From an uncultured Lachnospiraceae bacterium (GTDB lineage Bacteria > Bacillota > Clostridia > Lachnospirales > Lachnospiraceae), in assembly GCA_910586025.1 (NCBI GenBank), contig CAJUIO010000122.1, positions 1-9,473 on the forward strand: 9,473 bases of DNA, given 5' to 3'. A program made the position numbers and the translations under genes. Of the stretch, positions 7,161 through 9,473 are shown piece by piece; position 1 is the first letter of the stretch, and every line of letters begins with the position of its first letter. The notes under the pieces are model-generated. The model was given only the letters and a program-made list of their open reading frames with translations, had not been told where the DNA came from and did not search any database.

Positions 7161-7227
7161 GCATAGCTGGCGTTCTTTGTCCGATTCGTGTATGATGGAG
7201 AATAGGAAGATTATGGAAGGGAAAGGC

Positions 7228-8292
7228 ATGGGTGTAAAAATGGAAGAAGGCAGAGAGCGGGCACATAAGAGGCGGGTGCGCTATGGCGGCACGCATCCGA
7301 GAAGATACAGCGAAAAATACAAGGAGCATGACCCGGACCGGTACGGGGACATTGTGGAGAAGGTGATCCGCAAGGGGAGCACGCCTGCGGGGATGCATCT
7401 TCCCATCTGCGTGGAGGAGATCCTTGACATCCTGCAGATCAGGCCGGGAGAGAGCGGATTGGATGCCACTTTGGGTTACGGTGGGCACAGCCGCAGAATG
7501 CTGGAGAGGCTTGCGGGAAAAGGACATCTGTGTGCGCTGGACGTGGATCCCATAGAGCTTGCAAAGACTGAGGAGCGTCTTGGAAAGCTTGGCTTCGGGC
7601 CGGAGATTCTTACCGTGATTCACAGGAATTTCGCACAGATTGATCAGGCGGCGGCAGAATACGGCCCCTTTGATTTCCTGCTGGCGGATCTGGGAGTATC
7701 CTCCATGCAGCTGGACGATCCGCAGAGGGGATTTTCCTATAAGCAGGAGGGGCCTCTTGACCTGCGTCTGAATCCTTTAAGCGGAAGGAGCGCCGCACAG
7801 AGGCTGAGGGAGCTTGGGCGGGAAGAGATAGAGGGGATGCTCCGGGAGAATGCGGATGAACCTTATGCGGAAAAAATCGCCAGAACGATTGCACAGGCGG
7901 AGAAAAGGGGACAGGCCGTGGAAACCACCACGCAGCTTGCGGAGGCGGTCCGGGAGGCCCTTTCCTTTCTGCCTGAGAAGGAAAGGCGGGATGCGGTGAA
8001 AAAATCCTGCGCCAGGGTCTTTCAGGCGCTCAGGATAGATGTGAACAGTGAATTCGAGGCGTTGGAAGCGTTCCTGCAAAAGCTTCCGCAGGTTATGGCC
8101 CCGGGCGGCAGAATCGCTGTTCTGACCTTTCATTCCGGGGAGGACCGGATGGTGAAGAAGTCCTTTAAGGAGCTGGAAAGGGCTGGAATTTACCGGGAGA
8201 TTGCCAAGGAACCTGTCCGTCCCTCGAGGGAGGAATGCGCCAGAAATGCAAGGGCGCGCTCCGCAAAGCTAAGATGGGCAGTGAAGGCATAA
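7228..8292 (+). CDS. rsmH: RsmH-family rRNA cytosine-N4 methyltransferase (non-dcw paralogue)
   Basis: A 354-aa SAM-dependent methyltransferase of the family that methylates N4 of C1402 in 16S rRNA. Motifs in order: SAM-binding DATLGYGGHS (79-88), acidic strand end LDVDP (104-108), DLGVSSMQLD (154-163), RGFSY (167-171), PLDLRLN (176-182, usually PLDMRMD), RVFQALRIDVNSE (263-275), FHSGEDRMVK (301-310, usually FHSLEDR), and NARARSAKLRW (340-350). It carries about 55 extra basic N-terminal residues (THPRRY, KGSTPAGMHLPI) absent from canonical RsmH. It is not flanked by mraZ, ftsL or pbp genes, so it may be a second copy. Start: ATG 7228 has GGAAGGG seven bases upstream. ATGs at 7213 and 7240 have poorer sites. 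A weak -10 (TATGAT, 7191-7196) without a good -35 is the only promoter candidate. Substrate identity is inferred. Confidence 0.88.
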   Translation: MGVKMEEGRERAHKRRVRYGGTHPRRYSEKYKEHDPDRYGDIVEKVIRKGSTPAGMHLPICVEEILDILQIRPGESGLDATLGYGGHSRRMLERLAGKGHLCALDVDPIELAKTEERLGKLGFGPEILTVIHRNFAQIDQAAAEYGPFDFLLADLGVSSMQLDDPQRGFSYKQEGPLDLRLNPLSGRSAAQRLRELGREEIEGMLRENADEPYAEKIARTIAQAEKRGQAVETTTQLAEAVREALSFLPEKERRDAVKKSCARVFQALRIDVNSEFEALEAFLQKLPQVMAPGGRIAVLTFHSGEDRMVKKSFKELERAGIYREIAKEPVRPSREECARNARARSAKLRWAVKA

Positions 8293-8299
8293 ATTAGGC

Positions 8300-8528
8300 T
8301 TCGTGCATCCAAATCCCTGACTGCGCAGTGCGCCTGGCAATTTGCAAAAAAGTTGTGCGCCTTCCATTGTGCGGAGCATTCCGGTGAGCCTGCGAAAACG
8401 TAAATCGTGTTCAGCAGAGGCTTCCACGATTTATGAGTCTCACCTCCATCGCACAAAAGTCAGTTACACGAACATTTTTTGTGCAAATTGCCAGGCGCAC
8501 TGCGCAGTCAGGGATCTGGATGTACGAA
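8300..8528. repeat. 229-bp nested palindromic element (MITE-like)
   Basis: The outer arms 8300-8351 and 8477-8528 are 52-bp inverted repeats with only three mismatches. Further inverted pairs nest on nearly the same centre: TTGTGCG 8367-8373 with CGCACAA 8450-8456; GGTGAG 8383-8388 with CTCACC 8439-8444; TAAATCGTG 8401-8409 with CACGATTTA 8425-8433. Each arm also contains the perfect 10-bp palindrome ACTGCGCAGT (8320-8329 and 8499-8508). As DNA this could be a non-autonomous transposable element. As RNA it would fold into one long hairpin ending in TTTT (8529-8532), so it may also terminate the methyltransferase transcript. No transposase is encoded. It fills nearly all of the 264-bp gap between the flanking genes. 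Confidence 0.85.
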
Positions 8529-8556
8529 TTTTAAAGGTATAAATAGATAGAAAGGA

Positions 8557-9473
8557 ATGGTGAGAATATTGAATTTCACAGAGCAGATTAAAAAGGCGAT
8601 CGAGCAGACAGCCCTGAACCGGAATGATGAGGGCATTGTGACGGCGGAGGACATGATCCCCAGGATGGATCACGAGAAATATCAGAACAAGCTCCTGGAT
8701 GTTGCTTACGGGGACAAAACCGGAAAGGAAAAGCTGGATATTTATTATCCGGAAACAGGAGACGGTCCTTTTCCCGTTTTTATCGAGGTTCACGGGGGCG
8801 GCTGGTATTTCGGGCAGAAAAATTCCGTTGAGTTTGAGCCCTTCCTTTGCGGTCGGGAGAGAGGCTTTGCCTGCGTTTCCCTGGGATATACTTTAAGCCC
8901 CGAGGCCCATTATCCGCTGGCTGTTCTGGAAATCAAGGCGGCCATCCGGTTTCTCAGGAAAAATGCGGAGAGGTACAATCTGGATCCGGAGAGATTCGCC
9001 CTCTGGGGCGGCTCCGCAGGCGCTCATCTGGCGGGGCTTGCCGCAGCAAGCTGCGATACCGGGTATCTTAAGGAGGATCTGTTTGGAAATGATGCGTACA
9101 GCGCCAAGCCCAATGCCCTGGTCCTGTGGTACGGATGCTTTGATTACTATAACAATGGAAAGATGGAAAGCGACTGGGTGTACCAGAATTTCTTCGGCTG
9201 TGAAGACTTGAGCTCCATGGAGGAGGATTTGAGGCTCTCCAATCCGGTGGGACATATCACGGAAAAGGCCTGCCCTACCTTCCTGCAGCATGGAATCGAG
9301 GATACCGTGGTTCCCTGGAGACAGTCTGAGGCATATTATAAAAAGCTGGTGGAAAAGGCAGGGGAGAAGGGAAACCGGCTGGAGCTTCTTGATCAGTGCG
9401 ATCATGCGGATGCAAAGCTCTTCGCACGGGAAAATGTAGAAAAGGTGTATGCGTTTATAGAGGAAGTGTTCTC
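8557..9473 (+). CDS. Alpha/beta hydrolase (esterase/lipase-like), 3' end cut by window edge
   Basis: About 305 codons of a cytoplasmic serine hydrolase resembling the hormone-sensitive-lipase/BD-FAE-like esterases. Numbering from ATG 8557: oxyanion-hole motif HGGGW (79-83), nucleophile elbow GGSAG with S153 (151-155), and PTFLQHGIEDTVVPW with acid D249. The likely catalytic histidine H283 sits in QCDHAD. No signal peptide is present. It hydrolyses an ester, perhaps an acyl or acetyl group on a carbohydrate; the substrate is unknown. The start is uncertain. ATG 8557 is the first possible one after an in-frame TAG (8548-8550), but the AAAGGA site abuts it. GTG 8560 or TTG 8569 would have better or alternative spacing and remove one or four residues. 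A TATAAA at 8538-8543 could be a -10 but lacks a -35. The end is missing by only a few residues, judging by family size. Confidence 0.85.
   Translation, partial: MVRILNFTEQIKKAIEQTALNRNDEGIVTAEDMIPRMDHEKYQNKLLDVAYGDKTGKEKLDIYYPETGDGPFPVFIEVHGGGWYFGQKNSVEFEPFLCGRERGFACVSLGYTLSPEAHYPLAVLEIKAAIRFLRKNAERYNLDPERFALWGGSAGAHLAGLAAASCDTGYLKEDLFGNDAYSAKPNALVLWYGCFDYYNNGKMESDWVYQNFFGCEDLSSMEEDLRLSNPVGHITEKACPTFLQHGIEDTVVPWRQSEAYYKKLVEKAGEKGNRLELLDQCDHADAKLFARENVEKVYAFIEEVF

Noticed and set aside
8190..8456. 88-codon minus-strand frame in the rsmH end and palindrome
   Set aside because: Formed by the inverted arm plus antisense of the methyltransferase. Its peptide is mirrored by a frame on the other strand, so it is a repeat artefact.
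8300..8528. CRISPR array or tRNA in the palindromic gap
   Set aside because: Repeats are inverted, only two copies, with no regular spacers. No cloverleaf or CCA-end pattern fits.

Overview
The window looks like a chromosomal segment of a low-to-medium GC Gram-positive anaerobe, most likely a Clostridia/Lachnospiraceae relative. This rests on strong AGGAGG-type ribosome binding sites, sigma-A-like promoters, a LytTR/GHKL two-component pair next to paired ABC exporter half-transporters, and a stand-alone RsmH-like protein whose N-terminal extension I associate with that family. The taxonomic call is an inference from gene content. No rRNA, tRNA, CRISPR array or transposase gene was seen.

Left part, minus strand (4795 down to 1): a tightly packed four-gene unit. 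Two ABC exporter half-transporters (4795-2990 and 2993-1152) overlap by ATGA and probably form a heterodimer. They are followed by a LytTR response regulator (1092-358) and a GHKL sensor kinase (353 to beyond the left edge). A near-consensus promoter lies in the 59-bp gap between the second ABC gene and the regulator. It carries two perfect 9-bp direct repeats 13 bp apart, the geometry LytTR proteins recognise, so the two-component genes may be autoregulated. The kinase has only one N-terminal membrane segment, so the exporter itself may take part in sensing.

Middle part, plus strand (4987-6764): divergent from the exporter operon across a 191-bp regulatory gap are two translationally coupled genes. 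One is a GNAT-like acyltransferase (NAT_N/GNAT_C type). The other is an APH-type small-molecule kinase. They run into a convergent 100-aa conserved-looking orphan gene (7078-6776, minus) that has an almost perfect extended -10 promoter.

Right part, plus strand (7228-9473): a non-dcw RsmH-family rRNA methyltransferase paralogue ends eight bases before a 229-bp nested palindrome (8300-8528). The palindrome has 52-bp near-identical inverted arms and looks like a MITE or other non-autonomous/structured repeat. A truncated alpha/beta hydrolase (from 8557) follows and runs off the right edge.

The most unusual items are the palindromic element, the candidate LytTR operator, and the acyltransferase-kinase pair facing the regulated exporter.
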